Below are positions 19,060 to 29,577 of a stretch of DNA of 64,000 bases, one piece after another; the first letter of the stretch is position 1, and each line of letters begins with the position of its first letter. The notes beneath the pieces are model-generated. The model did no database searches and was not told where the DNA came from. It saw only the letters and a program-made list of their open reading frames with translations. Source of the DNA: Rhodoferax sp. (GTDB taxonomy: Bacteria > Pseudomonadota > Gammaproteobacteria > Burkholderiales > Burkholderiaceae_C); contig NZ_JAQTMS010000010.1 in NCBI RefSeq assembly GCF_028714215.1, positions 1 through 64,000 of the forward strand, written 5' to 3'. Position numbers and translations under genes: made by a program.

Positions 19060-19941
19060 ATGCTCAAGCCCGAAGAAATCGAACAATTGGTGGCCGGCCG
19101 CAGCCTGTGGAGCGATGCGCGCCGACGCTTTCTGCGCAACCGGGCCGCCGTCGTCAGCCTGTGCCTGCTGACGCTGATTGCGCTGGCCTGCGTGGTCGGT
19201 CCCTGGCTCTTGCCGCACGCCTTCGACAGCGCCGATTGGGACGCCATGAGCCTGGGGCCGACGCTGAAAAACTCCCATTTCTGGGGCACCGATGAAGCCG
19301 GGCGCGACCTGCTGGTGCGTTGCCTGATTGGCGGGCGCATCTCGCTCACGGTCGGACTGCTGGCCACACTGGCGTCGGTGTCGCTGGGCATTGTGTGGGG
19401 CGCCACGGCCGGCTTTCTGGGTGGCAAGGTCGACGCCTTGATGATGCGCATCGTCGACATGATGTACGCCATCCCCTATCTGCTGATCGCCATCCTGCTG
19501 GTGACCATCCTGGGGCGCGAGTTCTATCTGGTGGTGCTGACCATCACGGTGTTTTCCTGGATGGACATGGCGCGCGTGGTGCGCGGCCAGACGCTGTCGC
19601 TGCGCTCCATGGAATACGTGGAAGCGGCGCGCGCCATGGGGGTCTCGACCCGGCGCATCATCTTTGCCCACATCGTGCCCAACCTGCTGGGCGTCGTCGT
19701 CATCTACACCACGGTGACGGTGCCCGGCGTCATCCTGACCGAATCGGTGCTGTCGTTCCTGGGGCTTGGCATCCAGGAGCCCATGACCAGTTGGGGCGTA
19801 TTGATCGAGGACGGAGCCAAGGTGATGGAAGTCTCGCCCTGGATTTTGCTGTTCCCGGCCGGCCTGCTGTCGACCACCTTGTACTGTTTCAACTTCATTG
19901 GCGACGGCATGCGTGATGCGCTCGATCCGAAAGAACGGTAA
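19060..19941 (+). CDS. oppC: Oligopeptide ABC transporter permease OppC
   Basis: 293 aa permease, partner of OppB. N-terminal cytoplasmic segment, one helix (about residues 29-49), a short periplasmic part with 'HFWGTDEAGRDLLVR', then five helices with EAA loop 'EYVEAARAMGVSTRRIIFAHIVPN'. 5 nt before oppD. Confidence 0.95.
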   Translation: MLKPEEIEQLVAGRSLWSDARRRFLRNRAAVVSLCLLTLIALACVVGPWLLPHAFDSADWDAMSLGPTLKNSHFWGTDEAGRDLLVRCLIGGRISLTVGLLATLASVSLGIVWGATAGFLGGKVDALMMRIVDMMYAIPYLLIAILLVTILGREFYLVVLTITVFSWMDMARVVRGQTLSLRSMEYVEAARAMGVSTRRIIFAHIVPNLLGVVVIYTTVTVPGVILTESVLSFLGLGIQEPMTSWGVLIEDGAKVMEVSPWILLFPAGLLSTTLYCFNFIGDGMRDALDPKER

Positions 19942-19946
19942 CCGAC

Positions 19947-20941
<995 letters not shown>

Positions 20942-20945
<4 letters not shown>

Positions 20946-21928
20946 ACACGTCAGCTGCCCTGTTGTCGGTGCGTGCTCTGCAAGTGCATTTCGAATTGGC
21001 GGCCGATTCACCCTGGCCCTGGGCCGCGCCGCGCCTGCTGAAAGCGGTGGACGGCGTGTCGTTCGATATTTTTCCGGGCCAAACCCTGGGCATCGTCGGC
21101 GAGTCGGGTTGCGGCAAATCGACCCTGGCGCGCGCCATGCTGAACTTGATTCCGGCCACCGCCGGCTCCATTGTCTGGCAGGGGCAGGAGATGCGCGGCG
21201 CCAGCACGGAGGTCTGGCACACGCTGCGAAAAAGCGTGCAAATGATTTTTCAGGACCCGCTGGCATCGCTGAACCCGCGCATGACGGTGGGCCAAATCAT
21301 TGCCGAACCCTTGCGTACCCATTTCCCCCGCATGGCCAACGAGGAGGTCATGCAAAAAGTGCGCGCCATGATGGCCAAAGTAGGCTTGACCGAGCAGCAG
21401 ATCAACCGCTACCCGCACGAATTTTCCGGTGGTCAATGCCAGCGCATCGGCATTGCCAGGGCTTTGGTGCTGGAGCCCAAGCTGGTGATTTGCGATGAAC
21501 CGGTGTCGGCACTGGATGTCTCGATCCAGGCCCAGATCATCAACCTGCTGATGGAACTGCAAGCGCAGATGGGTCTGGCGCTGGTCTTCATTGCGCACGA
21601 TCTGGCGGTGGTGCGCCACATCAGCCAGCGCGTCATGGTGATGTACCTGGGCCACACCATGGAACTCGCCGGCAAGCAGGCCATTTACCAGCGCCCCAGT
21701 CACCCCTACACCCAGGCCTTGCTCAGCGCCATTCCGCTGCCGGACCCGAAACTGGAACGGCACAAGACGCTGCAATTGCTGCAAGGCGACCTGCCGTCAC
21801 CCATCAACCCGCCGTCGGGCTGCATCTTCCGCACCCGCTGTCCCAAGGCGATCGCCAATTGCGCCGTGCAAATACCGGTGCTGCGGGCTCTGAACGCCGA
21901 CACCGAGGTGGCCTGCGACCTGGTCTGA
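20942..21928 (+). CDS. oppF: Oligopeptide ABC transporter ATPase OppF
   Basis: 328 aa from a GTG start at 20942 that overlaps the oppD stop (GTGA). The open frame begins earlier (20810), but that part runs inside oppD and has no family match. Walker A GESGCGKS, signature 'FSGGQCQR', Walker B 'LVICDEPVSALD', and the C-terminal 'GCIFRTRCPKA' Cys motif of OppF. Last gene of the operon, followed by a strong terminator. Confidence 0.94.
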
Positions 21929-21942
21929 GGTCAGCGACGGAC

Positions 21943-21968
21943 AGCGCCCCGCCTGGCGCTATTTTTTT
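21943..21968 (+). terminator. Rho-independent terminator of the opp operon
   Basis: Stem AGCGCC / GGCGCT with a 6-nt loop, followed by A and seven T. It starts 15 nt after the oppF stop codon and overlaps the last codons of the convergent rnhA gene. Confidence 0.9.
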
Positions 21969-22408
21969 CGCAAAGCCTGCTCAACACCCCGGTTCGCCAG
22001 CACATCGGCACGCTCGTTGCCGGGATCGCCGTCGTGACCGCGGACCCAGCGCCAGTCGATCTTGTGCCCCGCCGTGTTGACCAAGGCGTCCAGGCGCTGC
22101 CACAGATCGACATTTTTCACCGGTTGCTTGGCGGCGGTCTTCCAGCCCCTGGCCTTCCAGCCGGCCAGCCACTCGGTCATGCCCTTGAGCACATACTGGC
22201 TGTCCACATGCAAGGTCACGTGGCAGGGCCGTTTCAGGGCCGACAAGGCTTCGATCACGGCCATCATCTCCATCCGGTTGTTGGTGGTGCCCAACTCCCC
22301 GCCAAACAACTCTTTTTGTGCCTCCCTGGACTTCAGCAGCACACCCCAGCCACCGGGCCCCGGGTTGCCCTTGCAGGCACCATCGGTGTAAATTTCTATC
22401 GCGTTCAA
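21959..22408 (-). CDS. rnhA: Ribonuclease HI
   Basis: 149 aa, normal length. Cleaves RNA in RNA-DNA hybrids (R-loops, Okazaki primers). Catalytic acids visible: D9 in 'IYTDGAC', E47 in 'RMEMMAV', D69 in 'HVDSQYV' and the Asp of 'ERADVLAN'. The start is a TTG overlapping the stop of the upstream methyltransferase gene (TTGA), with AGAGGA 8 nt before it; no ATG fits better. Confidence 0.96.
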   Translation of the reverse strand: MNAIEIYTDGACKGNPGPGGWGVLLKSREAQKELFGGELGTTNNRMEMMAVIEALSALKRPCHVTLHVDSQYVLKGMTEWLAGWKARGWKTAAKQPVKNVDLWQRLDALVNTAGHKIDWRWVRGHDGDPGNERADVLANRGVEQALRKK

Positions 22409-23193
22409 TCGGAAATCCTCTTTATCAATTCATTGCGGCCCGAGGCCTCTTTCAAGCTGCTGCTGTTGGCGACCGAAACCGGCGCCGAAGCCAGCGTTCT
22501 GGACGCTTTCCAGGCCGGGCCTAGCAGCGTCATGCCGCGCACGCGCTTGACCGCCACCAGGAAATACACGGCCCCCAATATCGGCCACCAGCGATCCCCG
22601 GCCCAGTCCATCCAGTCAAAATGGTGCAGCCATTTTTCGTTCGACAAGGCTGGTTTATAACAGCCAAAACGCCCCTGTTCGACCTCAAAACCCAGCAGAC
22701 GAAGCCAGTCGCGCAAGCGCCAGTAGCCGATGAACTCCTCTTGCGGCAAAAATGATTTGCCGAAACCCAGCCGCCGGTACAGGTGAGCGCGCCGCTGCCG
22801 GAAAGCCCACAACGAAACCGGGTTCAAACCACAGATCACGACCCGTCCTTCGGGCACCAGAACGCGCTCCACCTCGCGCAGCGTGGTATGCGGGTCGCTG
22901 GACAGTTCCAGCGAATGAGGTAACAGCACCAGATCCAGACTGCCGGCCGGAAACGGCAGTGCCGAAAAATCGGTCACGATATGGGCCCCCGGCGCCGGCA
23001 GCGGAGTCGCCAGCCAGCGGTGCGGCATGCGGTTGGCCGCCAACCCGTCAAGCTCCGGCAAACCCAGTTGCAAGGCATGAAAACCAAAAATATTGGCCAC
23101 CGCCAGGTCCAGTTGGGCACGCTCCCAGGCCAGCAGATAGCGTCCGGGCGGCGTCGCAAACCAGTCATGCAAACCTATAATTTGATCGTTCAT
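22405..23193 (-). CDS. SAM-dependent methyltransferase (class I)
   Basis: 262 aa. The N-terminus is '[24 protein letters not shown]', a pattern seen in the proteobacterial methyltransferase encoded next to gloB and rnhA. The Rossmann core is around '[40 protein letters not shown]', i.e. a Methyltransf_11 fold, though the glycine-rich motif I is weak. The substrate is unknown. Its ATG shares two bases with the divergent gloB start codon. Confidence 0.82.
   Translation of the reverse strand: MNDQIIGLHDWFATPPGRYLLAWERAQLDLAVANIFGFHALQLGLPELDGLAANRMPHRWLATPLPAPGAHIVTDFSALPFPAGSLDLVLLPHSLELSSDPHTTLREVERVLVPEGRVVICGLNPVSLWAFRQRRAHLYRRLGFGKSFLPQEEFIGYWRLRDWLRLLGFEVEQGRFGCYKPALSNEKWLHHFDWMDWAGDRWWPILGAVYFLVAVKRVRGMTLLGPAWKASRTLASAPVSVANSSSLKEASGRNELIKRISD
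23176..23181 (+). promoter_or_regulatory. Candidate -10 box of gloB, implying a very short leader
   Basis: Consensus TATAAT ending 10 nt before the gloB ATG, inside the first codons of the divergent methyltransferase gene. If used, transcription would start about 3-5 nt before the ATG. No Shine-Dalgarno sequence is visible, which fits a nearly leaderless mRNA. The -35 region is not clear. Confidence 0.5.
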
Positions 23194-23962
23194 GAAGTTA
23201 ATTCCACTACCCGCCTTCACCGACAACTACATCTGGCTGTTGCACGACGGCCAGCAAGCCTTGGTGGTCGATCCCGGTGATGCGCAAACCGTGCTTGCCG
23301 CGCTACAGCGTTGCAAGGTGCAACTCGGGACCATTCTAGTCACGCACCATCACCCGGACCACACCGGCGGCGTCGCTGCCCTGCGCCAAGCCACCGGAGC
23401 CCAGGTCTTTGGCCCGGCGCGCGAAGTCATGCCGGAGCCGCTGACCCGGGTTGGCGAGGCTGATCGCCTGCGGTTTCTCGGCCTGGACTTCAAGGTCATG
23501 GAGGTTCCGGGCCACACCGCCGGCCATATCGCCTATTACTGCGCGGAGATGGACGGCGCACCACTGCTTTTTTGTGGCGACACGCTCTTCAGCGGCGGCT
23601 GCGGCCGCCTGTTCGAGGGCAGCCCGGCCCAGATGCTGGCATCGCTAGACCGGCTGTCCGCCCTGCCCGACAGCACCCGTGTATGCTGCGCCCATGAATA
23701 CACCATGAGCAACCTGAAATTTGCCGCCGCGATCGAACCCGACAATTTGTTGCTGGCCCGCTATACCGCCAGCGCCCGGCAGTTGCGTTCAGAGCAGCAG
23801 CCCACCCTGCCCTCCACCCTTTTGCTGGAACGCCAGATCAACCCTTTTTTGCGTACCCGCCAAGCTGCCGTGATCCAGGCAGCGCAGGGTTTTGACGCAA
23901 CAGCCAACGATGAGGTCGGCATCTTTGCCGCGCTTCGTCAATGGAAAAACCAATTCCAATGA
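23192..23962 (+). CDS. gloB: Hydroxyacylglutathione hydrolase (glyoxalase II)
   Basis: 256 aa metallo-beta-lactamase fold enzyme hydrolysing S-lactoylglutathione to lactate and glutathione, the last step of methylglyoxal detoxification. Metal motif THHHPDH at residues 51-57, then 'GHTAGHIAYY', 'FCGDTLFSGGCGR' and 'CCAHEYT', all canonical. The C-terminal glutathione-binding part ('RQINPFLRT') is present. The last codons overlap mltD (ATGA). Confidence 0.96.
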   Translation: MKLIPLPAFTDNYIWLLHDGQQALVVDPGDAQTVLAALQRCKVQLGTILVTHHHPDHTGGVAALRQATGAQVFGPAREVMPEPLTRVGEADRLRFLGLDFKVMEVPGHTAGHIAYYCAEMDGAPLLFCGDTLFSGGCGRLFEGSPAQMLASLDRLSALPDSTRVCCAHEYTMSNLKFAAAIEPDNLLLARYTASARQLRSEQQPTLPSTLLLERQINPFLRTRQAAVIQAAQGFDATANDEVGIFAALRQWKNQFQ

Positions 23963-25353
23963 AAATTTTCACCCTTGTCTGCCTCGGCAGCCTGATCTGG
24001 CTGACCGGCTGTGCCAGCACCGGCCTGAACAATGCGTCGGACCCGAACGCAGGCAGCGCTGCACCAACCGTCAGCAGTGCCGGCAGCGACCCGCTGGCCG
24101 CGGCTCGCCCATCGCTCCATCCCGGCGGCGAACTGCTGCCGATCACGGCAACGCCGGCCACCTCGCAGGTGGTGGCACAGCTGTTGCCACCGGCCGATTT
24201 GTGGGAGCGCATCCGGCGCGGCTACGGCATGCCGGATCTGGAAAACAACCTGGTGCATGACCGCGAGTTGTGGTACAGCAGCCGACCCGACTACATCCTG
24301 CGCATGACCGAGCGTTCGCGCAAATACCTGTTCCACATTGTCGAGGAACTGGAGCGGCGCAACATGCCCAGCGAACTGGCCTTGCTGCCTTTTATCGAGA
24401 GCGCCTTCAATCCGCAAGCGGTCTCCAGCGCCAAGGCAGCCGGCATGTGGCAATTCATGCCAGCCACCGGCAAAACCTTTGAACTGAAACAAAACGCTTT
24501 TCGCGATGACCGACGTGACGTGCTGGCCTCGACCCGCGCGGCACTCGACTACCTGCAAAAACTCTACACCATGTTTGGCGACTGGCAGTTGGCGCTGGCC
24601 GCCTACAACTGGGGTGAAGGCAGCGTCAGCCGCGCCATCGCCAAAAACCAGCGCGCCGGCCTCGGCACCGCCTACACCGACCTCAACATGCCGATGGAAA
24701 CCCGTTTTTACGTGCCCAAGCTGCAGGCCATGAAAAACATTGTGAGCCACCCGCAAGCCTTCAATTCAAGCCTGCCGCATATTGAGAACCACCCGTTCTT
24801 CCAGACCGTCGACATCAAGCGCGATATCGACGTCGCCCTGGCCGCCAAACTGGCCGAGGTTTCACTGGAAGACTTCAAGGCCTTGAACCCCTCCGCCAGC
24901 CGTCCGGTCATCCTGGCCGCGGGCACGCCGCAAATCCTGCTGCCATGGGACAACGCGGTCATTTTTCAAAGCAACCTGGAGGCCTACGGCGGCGGTCGCC
25001 TGGCCAGTTGGACGGTCTGGCTGGCGCCCAGCACCATGAAACCGGCCGACGCCGCCAAACGGGTAGGCATGACCGAGCAGGCGCTGCGCAGCGTCAACAA
25101 CATCCCGCCCCGGGTTGTCATCAAGGCCGGCTCCAGCCTGCTGGTGCCGCGTTCCACCCATCTTGAAACCGATGTCGCCGTGCACCTGGCCGACAACGGC
25201 CAACTGTCACTGGCGGCGCTGGCGCCGGTCAAGCGGGCAAGCCGCAAGGCCGGCAAGCCGGTGCTGCATGGCAAGGCGAAGAGCCAGGGCAAACCGGGCA
25301 CCCAGCTGGCGCGAAACAAGCCGGCCAAAGCGACCCATATTGCCAAACGCTAG
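23959..25353 (+). CDS. mltD: Membrane-bound lytic murein transglycosylase D (lipoprotein)
   Basis: 464 aa. The start at 23959 overlaps the gloB stop and gives a lipobox (WLTGC, Cys18). The SLT domain (about residues 125-260) has catalytic E147 in 'LLPFIESAFNP', then 'AAGMWQFMPATGKTF' and 'ALAAYNWGEGSV'. A LysM-like module is visible at about 350-400 ('MTEQALRSVNNIPP'). It cleaves the glycan strands of peptidoglycan. The basic Lys/Arg-rich tail is unusual but may only be a linker. Confidence 0.92.
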   Translation: MKIFTLVCLGSLIWLTGCASTGLNNASDPNAGSAAPTVSSAGSDPLAAARPSLHPGGELLPITATPATSQVVAQLLPPADLWERIRRGYGMPDLENNLVHDRELWYSSRPDYILRMTERSRKYLFHIVEELERRNMPSELALLPFIESAFNPQAVSSAKAAGMWQFMPATGKTFELKQNAFRDDRRDVLASTRAALDYLQKLYTMFGDWQLALAAYNWGEGSVSRAIAKNQRAGLGTAYTDLNMPMETRFYVPKLQAMKNIVSHPQAFNSSLPHIENHPFFQTVDIKRDIDVALAAKLAEVSLEDFKALNPSASRPVILAAGTPQILLPWDNAVIFQSNLEAYGGGRLASWTVWLAPSTMKPADAAKRVGMTEQALRSVNNIPPRVVIKAGSSLLVPRSTHLETDVAVHLADNGQLSLAALAPVKRASRKAGKPVLHGKAKSQGKPGTQLARNKPAKATHIAKR

Positions 25354-25374
25354 CGCGCCCCAATGGGCCGGGCG

Positions 25375-26421
25375 TCAGGCCAGGAAACGTATTTTTGCCT
25401 TCTTCGCAAACTCGTTGCTGTAGGTTCTGGAGAGTTCGATCTTATCGGCCCGGATACTTGGATCGAAGCCGGCAAGCGCCTTCAAGGCAGTGCGCGGACC
25501 ATCATCGGGGATCATGCCGTCCGGAGAGATGGACTCGCGCACCTTGTTGAACGCCGCCAGGTACAGCGCCCGGTCGCCCATCAGATAGGTTTCCGGAACG
25601 GTTCTGATGATGTCGCCGGGGCCGGCGGTCTGCAGCCACTTCAGGCTGTGCACCATGGCGTTGGTCAAGGCTTGCACGGTGTTGGGATTTTTCTTTACAA
25701 AGTCGACCGCGCCGTACAGGCAGGCGCCCGGCATCGCGCCACCAAACACCTCCAGCGTCCCTTTCAGCGTGCGGGTATCGGCAACGATGCGCAGCTCGCC
25801 TCTTTGCTCCAGCATGGTCATCACCGGATCGGCATTGCAGACGGCGTCAATCTGACCAGAACGCAGGGCCGTCAAGGTCCCGGCAACCGTGCCAAAGCCT
25901 ATGAAGCTCACATCGTCCGCCTTCAGGCCGGCACGCGACAGGATCAAATTGGCCACCATATGGCCAACCGAGCCGGTGGCCGAAATGCCGATCTTCTTGC
26001 CCCTCAGATCAGCGGTCGAGCGGTAACGGGGTAGCGCCTTGACAGCAATCCCCAGGGCGATCGCTGGCGCCCGCCCCTGCAGCACGATGGACTGGAATTT
26101 CTGCCCCTTGGACTGCAGCCGGATGGTGTGCTCATAGCTGCCGGAAAACAAATCCGCCGCAGCACCGGCCGCCGCTGGCGCCATGCGCGAAGCGATCGGA
26201 AACTCAGCGATTTCGACCTCCAGACCTTCCGTCTTGAAATAGCCCAGCTGCTCGGCAATGGTCAGCGGCAAATTGCAAAAGTCCCCTTTCGCCCCGACGC
26301 TGATGGCAATTCTGGTTTTCTCCAGGCGCGGTTGCGCCCGCAGCGCCGGCACCGCCGCGGCGCCAGCCAGCAATGCCAGCGCAGACGAAAACGTACGCCG
26401 CTTCAGCCCTCTATTGGCCAT
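25375..26421 (-). CDS. Orphan ABC-type substrate-binding protein (NMT1/SsuA-like)
   Basis: 348 aa periplasmic protein of the nitrate/sulfonate/thiamine-precursor binding family. The N-terminus 'KRRTFSSALALLAGAAA' resembles a Tat or Sec signal. The body has 'PLTIAEQLGYFKTEGLEVEI', 'LRGKKIGISATGSVGHMVANLIL' and 'AVCNADPVMTMLEQRGE', all family patterns. No permease or ATPase gene is adjacent, so its transporter lies elsewhere or it is a sensor. The ligand cannot be told. Confidence 0.85.
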   Translation of the reverse strand: MANRGLKRRTFSSALALLAGAAAVPALRAQPRLEKTRIAISVGAKGDFCNLPLTIAEQLGYFKTEGLEVEIAEFPIASRMAPAAAGAAADLFSGSYEHTIRLQSKGQKFQSIVLQGRAPAIALGIAVKALPRYRSTADLRGKKIGISATGSVGHMVANLILSRAGLKADDVSFIGFGTVAGTLTALRSGQIDAVCNADPVMTMLEQRGELRIVADTRTLKGTLEVFGGAMPGACLYGAVDFVKKNPNTVQALTNAMVHSLKWLQTAGPGDIIRTVPETYLMGDRALYLAAFNKVRESISPDGMIPDDGPRTALKALAGFDPSIRADKIELSRTYSNEFAKKAKIRFLA

Positions 26422-26475
26422 TTACATCCCTTGTCGAAAATTTCATTGAATCGGCATGGAGCATAGCCAGCTACG

Positions 26476-26492
26476 CCCGATCCCGCATCGGG
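26476..26492. repeat. Short hairpin between recR and the orphan binding-protein gene
   Basis: CCCGAT / ATCGGG stem with a 5-nt loop in the 109-bp gap. No T-run follows on either strand, so it is at best a weak terminator or an operator of the binding-protein gene. Confidence 0.3.
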
Positions 26493-26530
26493 AACATCCC
26501 GTGAGTGTTTCTACCTAGCCGGGATCGACG

Positions 26531-27121
26531 CTAGCGCCGATCCACCAGGGCATGCGCGATAGTGCCCAAATCAACGTACTCCAGCTCGCTGCCAACCGGC
26601 ACGCCACGCGCCAGACGGGTCAGGCGCAGCCCGCGCGTCTTCAGGCCTTCACTGATCACATGGGCCGTGGCCTCGCCTTCGGCCGTGAAGTTGGTGGCCA
26701 GAATCACTTCCTGCACCAGGCCGTCGCTGGCCCGCTCGAACAGCCCTCGCAGACCGATCTCCTTGGGGCCGATACCGTCGAGCGGACTGAGTTTACCCAT
26801 CAACACGAAGTACAGGCCGCGGTACGCCCCGGTGCGCTCCACGGCGGACTGATCGGCCGGCGTCTCCACCACGCACAGCTTGCTGGCGTCGCGCTGCGGG
26901 TCCAGGCAGGTGCCGCAAATGTCGGCCTGCGTGAAGGTATGGCAACGCTGGCAGTGGCGCACGCTGTCGGCCGCAACTTGCAGCGCCTGCGCCAGCGCCT
27001 GCGCGCCGGCCCGGTCATGTTGCAGCAAGTGAAACGCCATCCGCGAAGCCGACTTCACGCCCACCCCCGGCAAGCGGCGCAGCGCCTGGATCAAGACGTC
27101 AAGTGAGTTGGCATTGGACAT
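26531..27121 (-). CDS. recR: Recombination protein RecR
   Basis: 196 aa. Helps RecO load RecA at gaps. N-terminal helix-hairpin-helix ('[20 protein letters not shown]'), zinc finger C57-C60-C69-C72, and Toprim domain with '[28 protein letters not shown]'. Three more in-frame codons upstream (27130) give an alternative start. Downstream of ybaB in the conserved dnaX-ybaB-recR order. Confidence 0.96.
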   Translation of the reverse strand: MSNANSLDVLIQALRRLPGVGVKSASRMAFHLLQHDRAGAQALAQALQVAADSVRHCQRCHTFTQADICGTCLDPQRDASKLCVVETPADQSAVERTGAYRGLYFVLMGKLSPLDGIGPKEIGLRGLFERASDGLVQEVILATNFTAEGEATAHVISEGLKTRGLRLTRLARGVPVGSELEYVDLGTIAHALVDRR

Positions 27122-27164
27122 GTTTACCAACCGTACTACAGGGCGTCGCGAGCGGCTGTCAAGC

Positions 27165-27228
27165 TAGGCGGACGGAGCACAGCAACCGGAACGTACTCCC
27201 TGTACGTGAGGATTGCGAGCACCGCCCA
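27165..27228. repeat. Imperfect palindrome in the recR-ybaB gap
   Basis: Perfect inner stem ACGTAC / GTACGT around TCCCT (27191-27207), with outer arms GGCGG / CCGCC at 27167-27171 and 27222-27226. It is a REP-like hairpin in an otherwise compact operon and could act as a processing site or partial terminator before recR. Confidence 0.45.
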
Positions 27229-27260
27229 ACGACGCTTCACAGGCGCGCAGTAGCCCATCA

Positions 27261-27593
27261 TCAGAAGGGAAATTTCATTCCACCCGGCAAACCCGGCATG
27301 CCAGCCGTGATCTTGCCCATTTTCTCGGCCGAAGTCTCCTCCGCCTTGCGCACGGCGGCGTTGAAAGCGGCGGCCACCAGGTCTTCCAGCATGTCTTTGT
27401 CCTCGGCCAGCAAGCTGGGGTCTATGCTGACGCGTTTCACGTCATGTTTGCAGGTCATGGTGACCTTGACCAGGCCGGCGCCGGACTCGCCGCTGACTTC
27501 GACCTGACCCAGCTCATCCTGCGCTTTTTTCATGTTGTCCTGCATGGCCTGGGCCTGCTTCATGAGACCCGCAAGTTGTCCTTTATTGAACAT
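27261..27593 (-). CDS. Nucleoid-associated protein YbaB/EbfC family
   Basis: 110 aa DNA-binding protein. Starts '[21 protein letters not shown]', with family core '[32 protein letters not shown]' and a Pro/Gly-rich C-terminus. Regularly lies between dnaX and recR in Proteobacteria, as here. Confidence 0.95.
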   Translation of the reverse strand: MFNKGQLAGLMKQAQAMQDNMKKAQDELGQVEVSGESGAGLVKVTMTCKHDVKRVSIDPSLLAEDKDMLEDLVAAAFNAAVRKAEETSAEKMGKITAGMPGLPGGMKFPF

Positions 27594-27699
27594 CGATATT
27601 CCTTGGTTTAGGTTGGAAAGAAATTCTTGTCATGGCTGAATTCGTCATTGCAAGCGTGGCGCGGCAATTCAGGCTAGTTGGCCATGTCAAGGTGAAAAA

Positions 27700-29547
27700 T
27701 CAGCCGGGCTTGATGCTGCCGGGCACGATTTTCGCCCCAAAATCGCGCATCATCCCCTGCACAAACGAATTGTCAAAAACGATTTTCTCAGCCGCCAGTT
27801 GGCGCTCTGCGGCCAACGCCATGTTGCGCCGCGCCGGACTGTCGGTGACACGCCCCACTTCCACCACCAGACGCACGGCGTGACCTTCCGCCTGCAAGGC
27901 GCTCACCAGGCGGTCGCGGCTGCCGGGCTGGTTGAGCGACTCGCGCTCCACCCGGAGCAGCCACTGATCGGTATCGCGTGCCACCAACTGCGATTGCAGT
28001 GCCAGCTCGCGCACCAGGGCGGTAATGGCTTCGCTGGCGATCAATTGCTGCACCGTGGCGTGCCAGAAATCGCCCTCCTCGGTCGGTTGCAGTTGGGCCG
28101 TGCCGGACTGGCTGGCCACCGTCTCGGTACGCGAATCGGCCTGCACCCGCAGCGGAATGGCCAGCACCGCTTCCTGCGCCCGGTCGTTGATCGCCAACGG
28201 CTTGTTTTGTTCGCTCACCAAAGGCTGGCCGGCGGCGACCAACGGGCTGACCACGTGCAACTGCTGGCCCAGCGGTGTCGGCGCCGCTGGCAAGGGTGTT
28301 GGCGTTGGTGTTGGTCGAACGGGAGCCGGCGTCGGAGCCGGAACGGGCGCGGGCCGCGCTGTCCTCGTCTCAGCTACCCGTGGCGCCTCGGGCAATGGAT
28401 TTTTCAGAGTTTTTTTTTCAGCCCCGGGCGGCTCGCCGGCGCCTGGCTTGAAGGCCAGCAAACGCAGCAATACCATGGTCAGCGCCGCATACTCGTCCGG
28501 CGCCAGACCCAGCTCGGCGCGCCCGTGCAGGCAGATGCTGTAGAGCAACTGCGTCTCATCGGCCGGCATCAGCGCCGCCAGGCGCAGCAGGTCGGCCTCT
28601 TCCGGGTCGCTTTCATCGGCCTGCGCGGCCATGCCAGGAACCGCCTGCAGCACCGCCATGCGCTGCAACTGGGCGCCCATTTCCTCCAAAGTGGAGGCAG
28701 CACTCAGGCCGTTCAGGCGCAGCGCCTCGGAGGTCTCGACCACCGTTTTTCCGTCACCCCGGGCCAGGGCTTCGAGCAAGCGCAGCACATACGAGCGGTC
28801 CACACTGCCCAGCATCTGGCGCACCGTGGCCTCGCTCAACTCTCCGGCGCCGAAAGCGATCGCCTGATCGGTCAAGCTCAAGGCATCGCGCATGGAGCCG
28901 CGCGCGGCGCGGGCCAGCAGTCGCAACGACGCCACATCGGCCGACACGTTCTCCTGCTGCAAGACCTTTTGCAGATGCTCGCGAATGGTCTCGGGCGCCA
29001 TCGGCCGCAGATTGAACTGCAGACAGCGCGACAGCACCGTGACCGGCACTTTTTGCGGATCGGTGGTGGCCAGCACAAATTTCAAATACGCGGGCGGTTC
29101 CTCCAGCGTCTTCAGCATGGCGTTGAAGGCGTGGCCGGTGAGCATGTGCACCTCGTCGATCATGAAGACCTTGAAGCGTCCCTGCACCGGCTTGTAGACC
29201 GCCTGCTCCAGCAGCGCCTGCACCTCGTCGACACCCCGATTGGAGGCGGCATCGAGCTCCGTGTAGTCGACAAAGCGACCGGCATCGATGTCGCTACAAG
29301 CCTGGCAGACGCCGCACGGCGTGGCCGTGATGGAACCCTGCCCGTCCGGCCCCTGGCAATTGAGCGACTTGGCCAGAATGCGCGACACCGTGGTCTTGCC
29401 GACGCCACGGGTGCCGGTGAACAGATAGGCGTGGTGCAGCCGCTGTGTGCCCAGTGCGTTGGAGAGCGCCCGCACCACATGCTCCTGCCCCACCATTTCG
29501 GTGAAATTGCGGGGGCGGTACTTGCGGGCGAGCACGAGATAGGACAT
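27700..29547 (-). CDS. dnaX: DNA polymerase III subunits gamma and tau
   Basis: 615 aa clamp-loader ATPase. The start at 29547 (MSYLVLARKYRP) matches the family; the frame continues upstream to 29850 only through the repeat array. Walker A GTRGVGKT (45-52), zinc Cys at 64, 78, 81 and 84, DExx box in 'MIDEVHML', sensor 1 'VLATTDPQKVPVTVLSR'. Residues about 370-460 are a Pro/Thr/Ala linker, then the tau-specific C-terminal domain that binds DnaB and the polymerase. Codons 377-380 include an A9 run that may produce a short gamma form (listed separately). Confidence 0.96.
   Translation of the reverse strand: MSYLVLARKYRPRNFTEMVGQEHVVRALSNALGTQRLHHAYLFTGTRGVGKTTVSRILAKSLNCQGPDGQGSITATPCGVCQACSDIDAGRFVDYTELDAASNRGVDEVQALLEQAVYKPVQGRFKVFMIDEVHMLTGHAFNAMLKTLEEPPAYLKFVLATTDPQKVPVTVLSRCLQFNLRPMAPETIREHLQKVLQQENVSADVASLRLLARAARGSMRDALSLTDQAIAFGAGELSEATVRQMLGSVDRSYVLRLLEALARGDGKTVVETSEALRLNGLSAASTLEEMGAQLQRMAVLQAVPGMAAQADESDPEEADLLRLAALMPADETQLLYSICLHGRAELGLAPDEYAALTMVLLRLLAFKPGAGEPPGAEKKTLKNPLPEAPRVAETRTARPAPVPAPTPAPVRPTPTPTPLPAAPTPLGQQLHVVSPLVAAGQPLVSEQNKPLAINDRAQEAVLAIPLRVQADSRTETVASQSGTAQLQPTEEGDFWHATVQQLIASEAITALVRELALQSQLVARDTDQWLLRVERESLNQPGSRDRLVSALQAEGHAVRLVVEVGRVTDSPARRNMALAAERQLAAEKIVFDNSFVQGMMRDFGAKIVPGSIKPG
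28410..28418 (-). promoter_or_regulatory. A9 slippery run in dnaX (candidate gamma-producing slippage site)
   Basis: Nine A in the coding strand over codons GAA AAA AAA ACT (Glu377-Thr380). A +1 (or -2) shift meets TGA after one codon; a -1 shift meets TGA after 13 codons. Either product (about 380 or 392 aa) keeps ATPase domains I-III and loses the tau tail, like E. coli gamma. A 5-bp stem (GCCCG/CGGGT) follows 16 nt downstream. An A9 run that generates gamma by transcriptional slippage is known in Thermus dnaX. Confidence 0.6.
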
Positions 29548-29577
29548 GGCTGCGATTCTACGGGGTGCAGCACTCGC

